From an uncultured Pseudomonadota bacterium (GTDB taxonomy: Bacteria > Pseudomonadota > Gammaproteobacteria > Steroidobacterales > Steroidobacteraceae): a DNA stretch of 64,000 bases. The notes under the pieces are model-generated. The model searched no databases and was not told the DNA's origin. It worked only from the letters and a program-made list of their open reading frames with translations. The stretch is from assembly GCA_937920275.1 (NCBI GenBank), contig CALGVD010000106.1, positions 1 to 64,000 on the forward strand. Reading direction: 5' to 3'. Below, piece after piece: positions 63,231-64,000 of this stretch (the stretch's first letter is position 1; each line of letters opens with the position of its first letter). A program made the position numbers and the translations under genes.

Positions 63231-64000
63231 CTAGATGTTGGAGTCGGGCGCGGCGGCCTTGCGGCGGGCCATGAAATCGAGCAACGCATCGTCGACAGCG
63301 ACATCGAGCGGCGGTTCGACATAGTCCTCCAGCATCTTTTTGTACTGGCGGTTGGCACGTTGCGCCATATCGAGCGCACCCTCAGCGTCCCATTGCTCGA
63401 AGCTGTTGTTGTCGGCGAGCGGCGAGCGGTAGAACGCGTTCTCGAAGTTCGCCTGCGTGTGCGCGCAGCCGAGGAAGTGCTTTCCGGGGCCGACCTCGTT
63501 GATGGCGTCCATCGCTTGGCCGTTCTCCGAGACGTCGATCCCCTCGAGCATGGTGTGGAACATGCCGGCCTGGTCGACATCCATCATGAACTTCTCGTAG
63601 CCCATCGCCAGACCGCCCTCGAGCCAACCGGCGGTGTGCAGCACGAAGTTCACGCCGGCGAGCACCGTGGGCAGCATCGTCTGTGCCGATTCATAGGCGG
63701 CCTGAGCGTCCGGGATCTTCGAGGCGCAGAGTCCGCCACCCGAACGGAACGGTACGCCAAGGCGTCGCGCGAGCGCGGCCATGACATAGAGCACCAGCGC
63801 GGGCTCTGGGGTGCCGAAGGTCGGCGCGCCCGACTGCATGGACATCGACGAGGCGAAGCTGCCGAAGATCACCGGCGCGCCGGGGTTAAGGAGCTGCACC
63901 AGCGCCATGCCGGCGAGCGCCTCGGCCAAGGTCTGCGTGGCGGTGCCCGCGACGGTCACCGGTGCCATCGCGCCCGCGAGGATGAACGGGGTGACGAGGC
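63231..64000 (-). CDS. MttB-family corrinoid methyltransferase, C-terminal part
   Basis: The visible 256 codons are the C-terminal half of a trimethylamine/betaine:corrinoid methyltransferase; the N-terminal part lies beyond the window. Reading is open to the edge (PFILAGAMAPVTVAG, then ALVQLLNPGAPVIFGSF). Typical segments are FRSGGGLCASKIPDAQAAYE, NFVLHTAGWLEGGLAMGYEKFMMD and the C-terminal EVGPGKHFLGCAHTQANFE. No internal TAG is present, so in this part it is a non-pyrrolysine member like the glycine betaine enzyme MtgB, although the final stop happens to be TAG. It should donate betaine methyl groups to the corrinoid protein at 36286-36990. Other trimethylammonium compounds remain possible. 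Confidence 0.88.
   Translation of the reverse strand, partial: LVTPFILAGAMAPVTVAGTATQTLAEALAGMALVQLLNPGAPVIFGSFASSMSMQSGAPTFGTPEPALVLYVMAALARRLGVPFRSGGGLCASKIPDAQAAYESAQTMLPTVLAGVNFVLHTAGWLEGGLAMGYEKFMMDVDQAGMFHTMLEGIDVSENGQAMDAINEVGPGKHFLGCAHTQANFENAFYRSPLADNNSFEQWDAEGALDMAQRANRQYKKMLEDYVEPPLDVAVDDALLDFMARRKAAAPDSNI

Noticed and set aside
1..64000. Genomic-island signs such as integrase, tRNA attachment site or transposase
   Set aside because: None could be found on either strand; the dense operon structure looks like stable chromosome rather than recent transfer.

Overview
The window is a GC-rich stretch of chromosome from a Gram-negative bacterium. It encodes a TonB-dependent receptor, a homodimeric pyruvate dehydrogenase E1, an FdsGBA-type formate dehydrogenase and an AruH/AruI arginine transaminase pair. 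This mix points to the Proteobacteria, most likely an aerobic, perhaps marine, gammaproteobacterium, but I cannot fix the taxon from the sequence alone. Genes are packed tightly, with many ATGA overlaps and no gap over about 140 bases. I saw no tRNA, rRNA, CRISPR array, transposase or integrase.

Most of the window is a catabolic island for quaternary and N-methylated amines. Layout: (1) 1-4942: tail of a membrane protein, a small winged-helix regulator, aceE and a secreted serine hydrolase. (2) 5038-13034: carnitine block. CaiD-like hydratase, NDP-forming acyl-CoA synthetase and acyl-CoA dehydrogenase face a divergent set of beta-keto acid cleavage enzyme, carnitine dehydrogenase-thioesterase fusion and BCCT transporter. 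(3) 13144-20587: formyl-THF ligase and the NAD-linked formate dehydrogenase operon fdsGBA-fdhD-fdsD. (4) 20556-27532: choline block. ABC transporter with a fused binding protein-permease, then a single polypeptide joining a BetI-type repressor to a BetB-type betaine aldehyde dehydrogenase, then betA. (5) 27523-36203: dimethylglycine dehydrogenase-like gene with soxBDAG, divergent from a GlxA/GbdR-type regulator. (6) 36286-42393: corrinoid protein, DUF1638, a small 'virulence factor' domain protein, MetV-like and MetF-like proteins, a methyl-THF:corrinoid methyltransferase and a RamA-like reductive activator. (7) 42427-46553: DmdA-like THF-dependent demethylase divergent from metY, an alpha/beta hydrolase and a hydratase. 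(8) 46602-52758: second soxBDAG operon ending in a betaine-homocysteine methyltransferase. (9) 52800-63139: MFS transporter, carboxylesterase, aruH/aruI, TonB receptor and TPR-sulfotransferase. (10) 63231-64000: C-terminal part of an MttB-family corrinoid methyltransferase that runs off the window.

Read together, choline and carnitine (and probably gamma-butyrobetaine) converge on glycine betaine. Betaine loses methyl groups through the MttB/corrinoid/THF route or BHMT, then through the dimethylglycine dehydrogenase and the sarcosine oxidases, giving glycine. Released one-carbon units reach THF, are oxidised via MetF and (outside the window) FolD, are released as formate by Fhs with ATP gain, and are finally oxidised to CO2 by Fds with NADH gain. 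Only FolD, glycine use and the N-terminal part of MttB are missing.

The most unusual objects are the BetI-BetB fusion (a possible PutA-like trigger enzyme), the transporter fusion with its binding protein at the N-terminus, the MetV/MetF and corrinoid C1 module in an apparently aerobic organism, and a set of promoters whose -10 boxes sit 7-9 bases before start codons, suggesting leaderless mRNAs.
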